A stretch of DNA of 64,000 bases from an uncultured Bacteroidales bacterium (lineage in GTDB: Bacteria > Bacteroidota > Bacteroidia > Bacteroidales > Muribaculaceae). The first letter of the stretch is position 1; the number at the start of each line of letters is the position of its first letter. The position numbers and the translations under genes are program-made. The DNA lies in assembly GCA_949289215.1 (NCBI GenBank), contig CASENC010000014.1, positions 1-64,000 on the forward strand. Reading direction: 5' to 3'. The notes under the pieces were generated by a model. The model saw only the letters and a program-made list of their open reading frames with translations, ran no database searches and was not told the origin of the DNA. This document shows positions 51,784 to 62,500 of the stretch, one piece after another.

Positions 51784-52707
51784 TTACTTAATTTCATTAG
51801 TATTATTACCGTGGATATGTAGGGTAGTGGTGGAGCCGGTGGTTGTTAATGTGGCGTGGGCACCTTCCACTATCGGCAGGTTGCCATCGATGTGGCCTAT
51901 AGGGAAATCCATGGCTACGGGATAGTCGTATGGGGCTACCATGCGGGCTATCATTTGCTCCATGGTGTCTCCGTTTCGGTCGGGGGAGCGATGCCCGGTG
52001 AATTGCCCCACGATGAGACCGTGCAACTGGGCAAGAGTTCCGTTGAGGCGTAATGTGTATAACATTCGCTCCACTTTATAGATTTCCTCGTTTATGTCTT
52101 CGATGAAAAGTATGCGGCCCGGTTTTAATATGTCGTATGGCGTGGAAACAAGTGCGCTCAGGACTGCGAGGTTGCCGCCTGCAATCATGCCCGAAGCTTT
52201 CCCGATGCGATTTAGCGGGTGTGCAGGAACGTTGTATTTGGGGAAACGGCCTTGCAGCACATCGAGCATCAGGCGGCTACACGGGTCGGTGGTTCCACCC
52301 TCGGCAAGCAGTTTTGCCATGGAACTGTGCAGGCTTGCCACGCCTGCCTGCAACCATGCAGCATGCAGTGCCGAAATGTCGCTGAAGCCGATAAGCCACT
52401 TCGGATCGCGCCGCAGCAATTCGGCAGGCAATGAGGGCAACAATTGTACTGCACCATAACCGCCGCGGCTGCACAAGATGGCTCTCACTGCCGGTTCACG
52501 AATTGCCCACAGCAAGTCGGCAAGACGTTCCTCGACTGTACCGCTGTAAGTACCGCACACGCCTTTGCAGTGGGGGCAAATGATAGGTTCGTAACCCCAT
52601 TCACGCAACACTGCGGCTGCGCCATCCACCCGTTCGGGGATTATATGTGACGACGGCGACAAGATTGCCACCTTGTCGCCGCGCCTTAATGGTTTTGGAA
52701 ATATCAT
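51784..52707 (-). CDS. ldcA: LD-carboxypeptidase (peptidase S66 family)
   Basis: A 307-residue cytosolic peptidase that trims the D-alanine from muropeptides during cell-wall recycling. The nucleophile elbow GFSDIS (Ser109 probable), the preceding SRGGYGAVQLLP strand loop, FIEDINEEIYKVERML and FPIGHIDGNLPI carry the Ser-Glu-His triad of the S66 family. No signal peptide, as expected for a cytosolic recycler. It is downstream of metG on the minus strand, six bases away, so the two are probably co-transcribed. Confidence 0.9.
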   Translation of the reverse strand: MIFPKPLRRGDKVAILSPSSHIIPERVDGAAAVLREWGYEPIICPHCKGVCGTYSGTVEERLADLLWAIREPAVRAILCSRGGYGAVQLLPSLPAELLRRDPKWLIGFSDISALHAAWLQAGVASLHSSMAKLLAEGGTTDPCSRLMLDVLQGRFPKYNVPAHPLNRIGKASGMIAGGNLAVLSALVSTPYDILKPGRILFIEDINEEIYKVERMLYTLRLNGTLAQLHGLIVGQFTGHRSPDRNGDTMEQMIARMVAPYDYPVAMDFPIGHIDGNLPIVEGAHATLTTTGSTTTLHIHGNNTNEIK

Positions 52708-52713
52708 GCTGTT

Positions 52714-54753
52714 TTATTTTACTTGGCAGCCCGGTTTCACTTCGCCGTGGGGGCCTATCACCACCAAGCGGCCGCCCGCGTCCTCGGCACTCAATATCAT
52801 GCCTTGCGAGATGATGCCTTTGAGCTTGCGCGGTTCAAGGTTGGCAATGAAGCACACCTCCTTGCCTATAAGGTCTTCGGGTGCATAGTACTTGGCAATG
52901 CCGCTCACTATGGTGCGGCCACCCAGCCCGTCGTCGATTTTGAATTGCAGCAGCTTGTCGGCCTTTGGCACTTTCTGGCAATCGAGCACCTTGCCGACGC
53001 GAATGTCGAGCTTGCCGAAGTCATCAATCGGCACGGCTTGTGCCACCGGCTCGGGGCGGAAGTTCTTTATGATGTTCTCCTGCTTGATGCGTTCGAGTTT
53101 TTGCATTTGTGCATCGATAACCGAATCTTCGATTTTCTCGAAGAGCAATTCGGGTTTTTCGATTGCACTGCCTGTTGCAAGTATGTCGATGCTGCCAAGT
53201 TTGTTCCAGTCGGCTTCGGGCATATTTATCATTTTGCGCAATTTCTCGGCCGAGAAGGGCAGGAACGGTTCAAATGCAATTGCAAGGTTGGCAGTGATTT
53301 GCAGGGCCATGTTTAATATGGTTGCCACGCGGCTCATGTCGGTTTTTGCAAGTTTCCACGGCTCGGTGTCGGCAAGGTATTTGTTGCCGATGCGGGCAAG
53401 GTTCATTGCATCACGCAGTGCGTCGCGGAAACGGAAATGCTCGATATTGCTGCCAAGCGTTTCTTTTACATCTTTAAATTCTTCAAGAGTTTGGCGGTCA
53501 TAGTCGGTAAGTTCACCGCGTTCCGGTACACGTCCTTCAAAATACTTGTGTGTGAGAACGATTGAACGGTTCACGAAGTTGCCGAATATTGCCACAAGCT
53601 CGTTGTTGTTACGGGCCTGGAAGTCGCGCCAAGTGAAGTCGTTGTCTTTGGTCTCGGGCGCATTTGCCGTGAGCACATAGCGCAGCACGTCTTGCTTGCC
53701 GGGGAACTCTTCGAGGTATTCATGCAGCCACACAGCCCAGTTGCGAGAAGTTGAAATTTTGTCTCCTTCAAGGTTCAGGAACTCGTTGGCCGGCACATTC
53801 TCGGGCAATTGGTATGACCCTTCGGCCATCAGCATGGCCGGGAACACGATGCAGTGGAACACGATGTTGTCTTTGCCGATGAAATTGATTATGCGTGTAT
53901 CATCGCGCTTCCAGTATTCTTCCCAACGGTCGGGGAGCAGTTCCTTGGTATTGGAAATGTAACCAATCGGGGCATCGAACCACACATACAGCACCTTCCC
54001 TTCGGCTCCTTCAACCGGCACAGGTACGCCCCAGTCGAGGTCACGGCTCACGGCACGCGGTTGCAGGCCCAGATCGAGCCACGATTTGCATTGCCCATAC
54101 ACGTTAGGCTTCCATTCCTTGTGGCCTTCAAGTATCCATTTACGCAACGTCGGTTCCCACTTGTCGAGCGGCAGATACCAGTGCTTGGTTTCCTTTTTCA
54201 CAGGCTTGCTGCCGGTGATTGCCGAGTGGGGTTCGATGAGGTCGTTGGCACTGAGCGAGGTTCCGCACTTTTCGCACTGGTCGCCATAGGCATGGTCGTA
54301 ACCGCAATGCGGGCAAGTACCCACAATATAACGGTCGGCGAGGAATTGCCCTGCTTCTTCGTCATAGTATTGCATCGATGTCTTTTCGATAAACTCGCCT
54401 TTGTCATACAAGTTGCGGAAGAAGTCGCTTGCCGTTTTAGAATGTATCTTGCTCGTGGTACGCGAATAAATGTCGAACGAGATTCCCAGCTGTTCAAATG
54501 ATTTCTTGATTATGTTGTGATAACGGTCAACTATGTCCTGTGGGCTTACACCCTCGGCGCGGGCTTTCAGTGTGATTGGCACACCATGCTCGTCGCTGCC
54601 GCCTATCATTATCACGTCCTCGCCCTTCATTCGCAGATAGCGAGTGTAGATGTCGGCAGGAACATACACTCCTGCAAGATGCCCTATGTGTACGGGGCCG
54701 TTGGCGTATGGCAACGCTGTGGTAACGAGAGTACGTGCAAATTTCTTTTCCAT
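52714..54753 (-). CDS. metG: Methionyl-tRNA synthetase
   Basis: A class I synthetase charging tRNA-Met. The 679-residue product has the HIGH motif as HIGHLAG near residue 22, a zinc-binding [18 protein letters not shown], the KMSKS motif as KISTS near 335, and a C-terminal EMAP-like tRNA-binding domain starting near residue 575 ([16 protein letters not shown]). Length corresponds to the long homodimeric type. The start codon lies at 54753, followed (upstream) by an A/T-rich leader. Divergent from the beta-lactamase gene across an 85-bp gap. Confidence 0.97.
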   Translation of the reverse strand: MEKKFARTLVTTALPYANGPVHIGHLAGVYVPADIYTRYLRMKGEDVIMIGGSDEHGVPITLKARAEGVSPQDIVDRYHNIIKKSFEQLGISFDIYSRTTSKIHSKTASDFFRNLYDKGEFIEKTSMQYYDEEAGQFLADRYIVGTCPHCGYDHAYGDQCEKCGTSLSANDLIEPHSAITGSKPVKKETKHWYLPLDKWEPTLRKWILEGHKEWKPNVYGQCKSWLDLGLQPRAVSRDLDWGVPVPVEGAEGKVLYVWFDAPIGYISNTKELLPDRWEEYWKRDDTRIINFIGKDNIVFHCIVFPAMLMAEGSYQLPENVPANEFLNLEGDKISTSRNWAVWLHEYLEEFPGKQDVLRYVLTANAPETKDNDFTWRDFQARNNNELVAIFGNFVNRSIVLTHKYFEGRVPERGELTDYDRQTLEEFKDVKETLGSNIEHFRFRDALRDAMNLARIGNKYLADTEPWKLAKTDMSRVATILNMALQITANLAIAFEPFLPFSAEKLRKMINMPEADWNKLGSIDILATGSAIEKPELLFEKIEDSVIDAQMQKLERIKQENIIKNFRPEPVAQAVPIDDFGKLDIRVGKVLDCQKVPKADKLLQFKIDDGLGGRTIVSGIAKYYAPEDLIGKEVCFIANLEPRKLKGIISQGMILSAEDAGGRLVVIGPHGEVKPGCQVK

Positions 54754-54805
54754 ATATCGATTTTACTTATTTCGTGCAAAATTACAAAATAAAAAACTAA
54801 AACCG

Positions 54806-54813
54806 TATATTTG
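54806..54813 (+). promoter_or_regulatory. Predicted -7 element of the beta-lactamase gene
   Basis: TATATTTG matches TAnnTTTG, 25 bp before the ATG at 54839. No -33 TTTG is seen; expression may be low. Confidence 0.4.
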
Positions 54814-54838
54814 CCACACAATAACCTGCCTATCGCAT

Positions 54839-55769
54839 ATGAATTTAATGGTGAATAGCATAAAATCGATTTCCACGTCGTGCCGCCGGGTCTGGGTGGT
54901 TGTGACGTGTATTTTTCTGCCTTTGATGGCAGTTTGTGCCGATGCGGGTAAATTGAGGGCGGGATTGCAACAATTGGTATCGAAGTATAATGCCGTGGTG
55001 GGGATTGCCTTGATTACAGACCGTGGAGATACCGTCACGGTGAATAATGACGAGTATTATCCGCTTATGAGTGTTATGAAATTGCACCAGGCCGTATATG
55101 TTGCGCATTGCCTTGATTCTCTCGGCTTGGACATGGGTTATGAGATATGTGTGAATAAAGAAGACTTGAAGCCGAATACTTACAGCCCGTTGCGTGACCG
55201 TTATCCCGATGGAGGCATAACGTTGACTGTGGGTGAATTGCTATGCTATACCTTGCAGCACAGCGACAACAATGCTTGTGACTTGCTGTTTGACCGATTT
55301 GGCCGGCCTGCGTCTGTAGATGCATATGTGCGCAGCCTTGGGTTTGCTGAATTTGCCATATCGGCTACCGAGGATGACATGCACCGCGACGCGGAATTGT
55401 GCCATTCTAATTATTCCACCCCGCTTGAGGCCGCCCGATTTATCGATTGGTTGTATAATGGTTGTTATGGCGGGGATAATTTGCAATATGTGAGGTGGGT
55501 ATTGCTTGATTGCCGCACCGGTTTGCAGCGCATACCGGCAGGAGTGCCAGCCGATGTGAAAGTGGCACATAAGACTGGTACGAGTGATTGCGATGCATCG
55601 GGTCGGTGGGTTGCCGTGAACGATGTGGCATATGTCATTCTTCCCGATGGTCGCAATTATTCGCTCCGTGGTGTTTGTTGGAAATGCGGGTGAAGATTTT
55701 GCTGCCGTTGAGCAATTGATAGCCAATATTTCACGTGAGGTTTATATGTCGGTGAAACAATCACAGTGA
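54839..55769 (+). pseudogene. Class A beta-lactamase, frameshifted near its 3' end
   Basis: A class A serine beta-lactamase resembling the CepA/CblA/CfxA (A2) group of Bacteroidota. From the ATG at 54839 the product has a signal-like hydrophobic start, the active-site SVMK (Ser78, Lys81), SDN at 142-144, an acidic ATEDD segment around 177 and KTGT at 245-248. In the first frame it stops at 55693 after 284 residues with an atypical end. Skipping one C in the CTCC at 55664-55667 continues the frame for 33 more residues (VVFVGNAGEDFAAVEQL...) to a stop at 55767, which fits the family's final strand and helix. So the gene carries a +1 insertion or a sequencing error, and the tail overlaps the Rpn gene. 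Confidence 0.82.
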
Positions 55770-56651
55770 TTGTAATTGTTCAGGTGCAAGGCCTGTCAGC
55801 TTAGCAATTTCCGATACAGGAAGTCCGGCTGCTTTAAGACTTGTAGCAATTTCCATGGCTTTCCTGGCGGCTCCTTCAGCCAAGCCTTTTTCCAACCCCT
55901 CGGCGAGGCCTTCGGCATGACCTTTCTTCTCGGCTGTGGTTATTACGCTGTACATATCGCGGAAATTCTTCAAGCTCTCTTCATAATTGCTCAGTTCCGA
56001 GGGGGAGAACCGTGCGATTTCGGCGGCCTCGAAAAGGCGGTTGAAGATTCGCTCCTGCAAAGCGGCCGGTCGCTCAAAGAGTGAAGACAGATTCTTTAAT
56101 ACAAACAGCCACTTGTCAAACATTGTCACCAACTGGTCTTCCCGTTTGTTGAACTTGGGCATTTCAAGGTAAATAAAAGTGAGCTTGTCGTAGAAAACCT
56201 CGTGGGTTTCGGTGTCGAGCAACTTTATTTCATGCTTGAAGTCGCTTCTGCCCGAGTCGGAGAAAGTGAAATTAAGGATGCCCACCGTATATACGGCTTT
56301 AAGCTCGTAATCCCAAGTTCCGCGCCTTGCTTGCTCCCGGATAGGGAATGTAGTGTAGTAAATGCTGCGGTCTTTGAAAAATTCCTGTTCACCCTTTTGC
56401 ATCTCCACGAGGAATTTTTCACCACATTCGTTTTCACAATATACGTCGAATACGGCCTTACGGTCTAATTCGAGGCTTCCGAGTTGTTCGGAGTTCAGGT
56501 ATGTTATATCGCGCACCACTTCTCTGCCCGAGAACAGAGCATTGAGGAAACTGATGAGCAAATCCTTGTTCATCGCCGTTCCAAACAGTTTCTTGAAGCC
56601 GAAGTCGGTATAAGGGTTGATATACCGTTCCCTCACAGTGTCGCCAATCAT
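55761..56651 (-). CDS. Rpn/PD-(D/E)XK nuclease family (transposase-like) protein
   Basis: A 296-residue protein of the Rpn family (PF12784-type). The N-terminal NPYTDFGFKKLFG is the family start, and the nuclease core includes AVFDVYC followed by FLVEMQKG (D and ExQ). The C-terminal portion has a repetitive EGLAEGLEKGLAEGAARKA helix, then LPVSEIAKLTGL, which resembles a helix-turn-helix and is common in this family. Rpn proteins of enterics promote RecA-independent recombination; the role here is unknown. It converges on the beta-lactamase gene, overlapping its restored tail by nine bases. Confidence 0.9.
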   Translation of the reverse strand: MIGDTVRERYINPYTDFGFKKLFGTAMNKDLLISFLNALFSGREVVRDITYLNSEQLGSLELDRKAVFDVYCENECGEKFLVEMQKGEQEFFKDRSIYYTTFPIREQARRGTWDYELKAVYTVGILNFTFSDSGRSDFKHEIKLLDTETHEVFYDKLTFIYLEMPKFNKREDQLVTMFDKWLFVLKNLSSLFERPAALQERIFNRLFEAAEIARFSPSELSNYEESLKNFRDMYSVITTAEKKGHAEGLAEGLEKGLAEGAARKAMEIATSLKAAGLPVSEIAKLTGLAPEQLQSL

Positions 56652-56793
56652 AACATATTTCTTTTCCTACAAAGTAACAAAATTTTTTGCAATTCTCCAT
56701 ATATTGGCAGATAACTGTGCGTACTTTTTTCAATCTGACAAAATAGTGCAAAAAGCTGATATTATAGTGTAATTTTTGATGGGAAACAGATTT

Positions 56794-56801
56794 TAATTTT
56801 G
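56794..56801 (+). promoter_or_regulatory. Predicted -7 element of the mannanase gene
   Basis: TAATTTTG, 34 bp before the ATG. A TTTG lies 15 bp upstream (56775-56778), shorter than the usual 19-21. The same TTTTTG...GGG...TAATTTTGC arrangement is seen upstream of the SusC gene, which suggests shared regulation. Confidence 0.45.
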
Positions 56802-56834
56802 CATCCGTAATAAACCTAAAAAGTACAACCTAAA

Positions 56835-58139
56835 ATGTCTAAACGATTTACCATATTGGCAGCTGTGGCTGCATCATTGCTATTTGTCGCAACTTCATGC
56901 GGCAATTCCGGCGATAAACAATCTGTAGAGGAGAAACCTTCGGGATTCGTGACAGTAAAAGACGGAAGTTTTTATATCGACGGTAAACCTTATAAATACA
57001 TAGGTGCGAATTTTTGGTATGGAGCAATACTGGCCTCGGAAGGCCGTGGAGGAGACCGTGGCAGGCTTGAAGCCGAACTCGACACGTTGCAGGCAATGGG
57101 TATTGACAATTTGCGCATACTCGTGGGTGGCGATGGTCCCGATGGCGTACCCACGCGCATTGAGCCTACGTTGCAGCCGCAAGCCGGTGTGTATAACGAT
57201 ACCATATTGCAAGGCCTTGATTATCTGCTCGACCGCCTTGAACGGCGCGGAATGAAGGCTGTGCTTTACCTGAACAATGCCTGGGAATGGAGCGGTGGTT
57301 ATGGCTGCTATCTCGAATGGGCCGGGAATGGTCCTGCTCCGATACCGAGCCGCGACGGTTGGGATGCTTATAATAATTATGTAAAGAATTTTGTGCTAAA
57401 CGACAGAGCCAAGCAGTTGTCGTATAATCATGTGCGCAATATAGTGAGTCGCGTGAACAGTGTCACCGGCAAACCATACTCCGAGTCGCCGGCCATAATG
57501 TCGTGGCAGATTGCCAATGAGCCTCGGGCTTTCAGCGATGAAGGCAAGGACTCGCTTGCCGCTTGGATAAGAAATACGGCACGGTTAATCAAGAGCATCG
57601 ATCCTAATCACCTTGTATCGACCGGCAGTGAGGGCAGGCATGGTTGCGAGACCGACATTGAACTATGGGCGCGTATCCATTCATTCCCTGAGGTTGATTA
57701 TGCCAATATTCACATTTGGCCGTATAATTGGGGATGGGTGAACGAAGAAACAGTTGTTTTGGGGGTGAAGATAGCTTGTGAAAATACTCGTGACTATATA
57801 GCCGAGCATTATAATGCCATCAAGCAGGCAGGCAAACCGCTTGTGCTTGAGGAGTTTGGTTATCCGCGTGATGAATTTTCCTTTGCTCCCGGTTCATCAA
57901 CCAATGGGCGTGATACATATTATAATTATGTATTGTCGATGGTGCAAGACAGTACCGGAATGCTTGCCGGTTGCAACTTTTGGGGGTGGGGCGGATATGC
58001 AAAACCGGCGCACGAGATGTGGCAGCGCGGCGATGATTATACCGGAGACCCGGCACAGGAGGCACAAGGACTTAACTCGGTGTTCGCTTGCGACAGTTCG
58101 ACAATTGCAACCATTGAACGATTGACAATCAGTGATTAA
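56835..58139 (+). CDS. GH5 endo-beta-1,4-mannanase lipoprotein
   Basis: A 434-residue surface-type lipoprotein: signal peptide with ATSC at 19-22 (lipobox) followed by a Gly/Asn/Asp stretch. The rest is a GH5 (subfamily 7-like) TIM barrel: WYGAIL, RILVGGDGPDG, NNAWEWSGG, catalytic acid/base Glu229 in SWQIANEPR and nucleophile Glu340 in VLEEFGYP, and CNFWGWGG near the end. Such enzymes cut beta-mannan backbones at the cell surface. It is the first gene of a glycan locus continuing with an acetyl esterase and SusC/SusD. An exo-mannosidase is not in view. Confidence 0.9.
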   Translation: MSKRFTILAAVAASLLFVATSCGNSGDKQSVEEKPSGFVTVKDGSFYIDGKPYKYIGANFWYGAILASEGRGGDRGRLEAELDTLQAMGIDNLRILVGGDGPDGVPTRIEPTLQPQAGVYNDTILQGLDYLLDRLERRGMKAVLYLNNAWEWSGGYGCYLEWAGNGPAPIPSRDGWDAYNNYVKNFVLNDRAKQLSYNHVRNIVSRVNSVTGKPYSESPAIMSWQIANEPRAFSDEGKDSLAAWIRNTARLIKSIDPNHLVSTGSEGRHGCETDIELWARIHSFPEVDYANIHIWPYNWGWVNEETVVLGVKIACENTRDYIAEHYNAIKQAGKPLVLEEFGYPRDEFSFAPGSSTNGRDTYYNYVLSMVQDSTGMLAGCNFWGWGGYAKPAHEMWQRGDDYTGDPAQEAQGLNSVFACDSSTIATIERLTISD

Positions 58140-58180
58140 TAATTCGTTTTGGAAATTCTCATAAATTAAATAGGTTTTTC

Positions 58181-59455
58181 ATGTTAAGTTTTGGTAGAAG
58201 GTTTATTGTTATTTTAGTGCTGTTTGTATCGGCATTGCCCGCCGCCGTGATGGCGGGCAATGTTGAATACAACGTGCCGATGAACCATGATTGGTGGTGG
58301 ACAGCTCCCGAGTGTCCGCAAATCACGGTGAATGTGGTAAATAACGATAATGTGACTCGTAAATGTGAAGTGTGGCTCAATGTGGCAACCGACCAACGTG
58401 TGCCGGTGACAGAGATGAGCCAGTGTGTGACGCTGCAGGCAGGCGACAGCACTGCCGTGCAATTCCTGTTTGACGTGGTTCCCGGTTTTTACCGTTGCAC
58501 GGTAACCGGTGATGGAAAAGAGGTTAAGAAATTCAACATCGGTTTTGAACCTGAGAATATCGTATCGCTCCCCGATGCACAACCCGATTTCGACGAGTTT
58601 TGGCAACGAGCCATCGATGAACTTGCCGCTGTGGAGCCCGAATATTCCATGACCGAAGAAAAAGACAAGAGCAAAAAGGGCGGGAAAGTGTATCTGGTTA
58701 AAATGAAATCGTTGGGTGGAGTCGAGGTGCAAGGTTACCTTACCATGCCGTCGGCCGCAAGCAAAAAACACCCCATGCCGGTGCTTGTGCATTACATGGG
58801 ATATGGCAGTAAGCCGTGGCACGCCGAGCCTTACGAGGGTATGGATCGCATAGAATTTGTATTAAGCACTCGCGGCCAAGGACTTAACGAGCCTGCCAAT
58901 ACTTATGGCGACTGGGCGGTTTACGGCCTTGGCGACCGTGACAGCTTTTATTACCGCGGGGCATTCATGGACCTTATTCGTGCAATCGATTTCGTATGCA
59001 CTTTGCCCGAAGTGGATCAACGGTACATTTTTGCCGAAGGCGGCAGCCAGGGCGGGGCATTTACGCTCGTGGCTTGCTCTTTGGATAAGCGCATACGTGC
59101 AGCCGCACCGTGGATTCCGTTCCTTAGCGATTATCCCGATTATTTCAAGATAGAACATTGGCCGGCTGAAGTTATTTTGAAAAAACAACAAGAGATAGGC
59201 CTGGCCACCGGCGACCTTTATAAGATGCTTTCGTATTTCGACGTGAAGAATTTCACACGGCGCATCACTTGTTCCATACTTATGGGCGTGGGCCTTCAAG
59301 ATCCCACCTGCCCCCCTCATACCAATTTCGCCGGTTACAACCTCATTTCGTCGCAAAAGCAATTTGTAATTTATCCCGAATGCGGGCACGACACACGCCA
59401 CCCCGATTGGGATAACCGCCAGCGCGAATTTTTCCGAAAAATTACAGAAATGTAA
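58181..59455 (+). CDS. CE7-family acetyl esterase
   Basis: A 424-residue exported alpha/beta-hydrolase of the acetyl xylan esterase/cephalosporin-C deacetylase group (AXE1, PF05448). A signal peptide covers about residues 1-26 with no lipobox. An N-terminal beta-rich part leads to the catalytic domain with GGSQGGA (Ser289), LQDPTCPPHTN (Asp) and ECGHDTRH (His). It would remove acetyl groups from the glycan that the neighbouring mannanase cuts, supporting an acetylated mannan or glucomannan as substrate. The gene lies 41 bp after the mannanase gene. Confidence 0.9.
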   Translation: MLSFGRRFIVILVLFVSALPAAVMAGNVEYNVPMNHDWWWTAPECPQITVNVVNNDNVTRKCEVWLNVATDQRVPVTEMSQCVTLQAGDSTAVQFLFDVVPGFYRCTVTGDGKEVKKFNIGFEPENIVSLPDAQPDFDEFWQRAIDELAAVEPEYSMTEEKDKSKKGGKVYLVKMKSLGGVEVQGYLTMPSAASKKHPMPVLVHYMGYGSKPWHAEPYEGMDRIEFVLSTRGQGLNEPANTYGDWAVYGLGDRDSFYYRGAFMDLIRAIDFVCTLPEVDQRYIFAEGGSQGGAFTLVACSLDKRIRAAAPWIPFLSDYPDYFKIEHWPAEVILKKQQEIGLATGDLYKMLSYFDVKNFTRRITCSILMGVGLQDPTCPPHTNFAGYNLISSQKQFVIYPECGHDTRHPDWDNRQREFFRKITEM

Positions 59456-59508
59456 TAATAGTGTAACATGAAGCTAAAATTGTGTCATTTTTTGCCATGG
59501 GCGTGATG

Positions 59509-59516
59509 TAATTTTG
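59509..59516 (+). promoter_or_regulatory. Predicted -7 element of the SusC gene
   Basis: TAATTTTG, 61 bp before the ATG. A TTTG lies 14 bp upstream (59491-59494) in TTTTTTGCCATGGG. This closely resembles the element before the mannanase gene, including the GGG in the spacer. Confidence 0.5.
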
Positions 59517-59577
59517 CTTCGGTCAAAATAAGACTTTTTACTAACTCAAATAATAACAAACACCTTAAAATTGTTTC

Positions 59578-62500
59578 ATGATGACGAATAAATTTCCGGA
59601 TTTAAGGGCTGTGCTGATGGTGCTGTTCGCCGCACTGTCAATAAGTATGGCAGCCCAGACTACTATCACGGGCGTCGTCCTTGAACCTGACGGGATACCG
59701 GCAATCGGTGCTACCGTCATGGAGAAAGGTTCTACGACCAATGGTACGGCTACCGACATCGACGGCAACTTCTCGTTGCAGGTGTCGTCGGCCCAGACAA
59801 CTTTGGTGGTTTCTTACGTTGGAATGGAGACCCAGGAGGTTCCATTGAACGGGCAAACCAATGTTACTATCACACTGAAGAATTCCGATGTCGCCTTGGA
59901 TGAATTGGTGGTGGTCGGTTACGGTACTATGAAGAAGAGCGACCTTGCGGGCGCGTCGGTCTCGCTTAATGAGGACGCGCTGAAGGGTTCTGTTATCACC
60001 AACCTCGACCAGTCGCTGCAAGGACGTGCAGCCGGTGTGCAGGCCACGGCCACTTCGGGTGCGCCGGGTTCGTCGGCTACCATCCGTGTGCGTGGTCTTG
60101 CCACTGTCAATGCCAATGCCGACCCTCTGTATGTGGTGGATGGTGTGATTTGGCAAAACGGCGGCACAAGCGGCTCGTCGCTCGGTCTTGGCGACGCCCT
60201 TGGTAACGGTTCTGCTTCTACCGTATCGCCCCTTTCATCTTTGAACCCTGCCGACATCGTGTCGATGGAAATCCTGAAGGATGCCTCGGCAACCGCCATC
60301 TATGGTGCACAAGGTGCCAACGGCGTTGTGCTCATCACCACCAAGCGCGGCCAGGCAGGCGAACCGAAGTTCTCGTATGACGGTATGATTGCCGTGAGCC
60401 AGCAAAACAAGCGGCTTGATATGCTCAACCTGCGCGAATATGCCGAGTTCTACAACGAACTTGTCGCCACAGGGCAAGCCGACGAGAACGACTGGTATGC
60501 CGACCCGTCGCTCCTTGGCGAGGGTACAAATTGGCAGAATGGAATTTTCCAAACGGCCATACAACACTCGCACCAAGTATCGGTGCAGGGAGGTACCGAG
60601 AAAATCAAGTATTATGCTTCGGCCAACTATATGAATCAGGAAGGTACTATCATCGGTTCTAATTTCGAGCGCTATTCGTTCCGTGTGAACCTCGATGCGC
60701 AATTGAAGTCGTGGCTGAAATTCGGCATGAGCGCAAGCTACACCAATACTGCCGAAGACCTCAAGCTGGCCGACAGTAACGAGGGTCTTGTTTACTACAC
60801 GCTGACATCTATCCCCGACATACCTATTTACAACATCGACGGCAGCTATGCCACAATCGTCCGCGAGGGTTACCCCAATCCTAACCCGATTGCGCTTGCC
60901 ATGATGGACGAAATCACACTTAACCGTCGCAAGCTTAATGGTAACATCTTCTTCGACGTTACCCCGTGGGAAAAGCTCACTTGGCATGCCGAACTTGGTT
61001 ACGACATAGGTGCATCGGATGCCGAACGCTATGAGCCTATGGTTGATCTTGGTACATGGGTACGCGATTCAAATTACAGCTCGCAGCAGAAGAACAGCAA
61101 CAGCTATTGGTCGCTGAAAAACTATGTGACTTACACTGACACTTATAACGAAAAACACGACCTCACCGTTATGCTTGGTCAGGAAATGTGGGAATCTACT
61201 TATGATTACGCACAGGTAGTGGGGCAGTCGCTTCCGTCCGATGAGGTGCATAATCCTTCACTTGGAACTGCAACACCATCAATCAACTCAGGCTTCGGCA
61301 GCTCGTCGATGGCATCGTTCTTCGCTCGTGGTAACTATAATTTCGATGACCGTTACCTTGCTACCTACACTTATCGTTACGATGGTTCATCGAACTTCGG
61401 CCCCGGTCGCCGTTGGGCAGGTTTCCACTCGTTTGCCGCAGCCTGGCGTTTCTCGAACGAGAAATTCATGAAGTGGTCGAACGGCTGGCTCAATAGTGGT
61501 AAGTTGCGCATTGGTTGGGGTCAGACGGGTAACTCCAATATCGGTGCCTATCGTTGGGGCGTTTCAATCACTCGTATGCCTACGGGTCTTGGTATGAGCT
61601 ACAGGCCGAGCAACATTGCCAACGAAGATGTGCAATGGGAATCGCAGGAGCAGTGGAACGTGGGTCTCGACTTGAGTTTCTTGAGCAACCGCATCAACTT
61701 CGTGTTTGACTGGTACCGCAAGGAATCGAAGGATATGCTTATGCAGATGCAGCTGCCTATGTATATGGGTTCGTCGGGCAATGCTTCGTCGGTACTCCAA
61801 GCTCCTTACGGTAACTTTGGCAATATCTTGAACCACGGTTACGAGTTCACGCTGAACACCAGGCCAATCATAGGCGAATTTGAATGGCACTCCGACCTTA
61901 ACATCTCGTTCAACAAGAACGAACTGAAGAGCCTGCAAGGAACAGCCGCCGGGCAGCTTTATGGCTATGCCCTTTACGGCAATACCAATCTTGTGAGCAT
62001 TTCCGAGATAGGCAAGCCGCTCTACCAGTTCTATGGTTATGTTACCGACGGCATCTATCAAGACTTCGAGGACATACAGAACTCGCCAAAGGCCGAGACT
62101 TATCCGGCCGACGGCAAAACATTTGGCGTCAATAACGTGTGGGTGGGTGACCAGAAGTTCAAGGACTTGAACGGTGATGGCAGGATAAGCGATGCCGACC
62201 GCACTATCATCGGCGACCCGTGGCCCGACTTCACATTTGGCTGGACCAACACATTCTACTGGAAGAACTTCGACCTCTCGATATTCATCACCGGTTCGGT
62301 AGGTAATGATGTGATGAACTACTTGAGCATAAAGTTGACCGACATGAAGTCTTCATGGTCTAATTACTCCACTGCTATCAACGACCGCGCTCGCTTGGTT
62401 GCCATCGACCCCAACATAGGGTTCTCCGACATCCGCAACGTGCGTGTGGCCAACCTCGATGCCAAGTTACCGCGTGCCACGGTCTACGACCCCAACGATA

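Noticed and set aside
54839..55693. Beta-lactamase read as a complete gene ending at 55693.
   Set aside because: The last eight residues do not fit the family, whereas skipping one base gives a well-fitting tail of 33 residues; it is therefore annotated as frameshifted.
56835..58139. The glycan hydrolase considered as GH26.
   Set aside because: The NEP acid/base and EEFG nucleophile contexts and the order of motifs match GH5 (subfamily 7-like) better than GH26.
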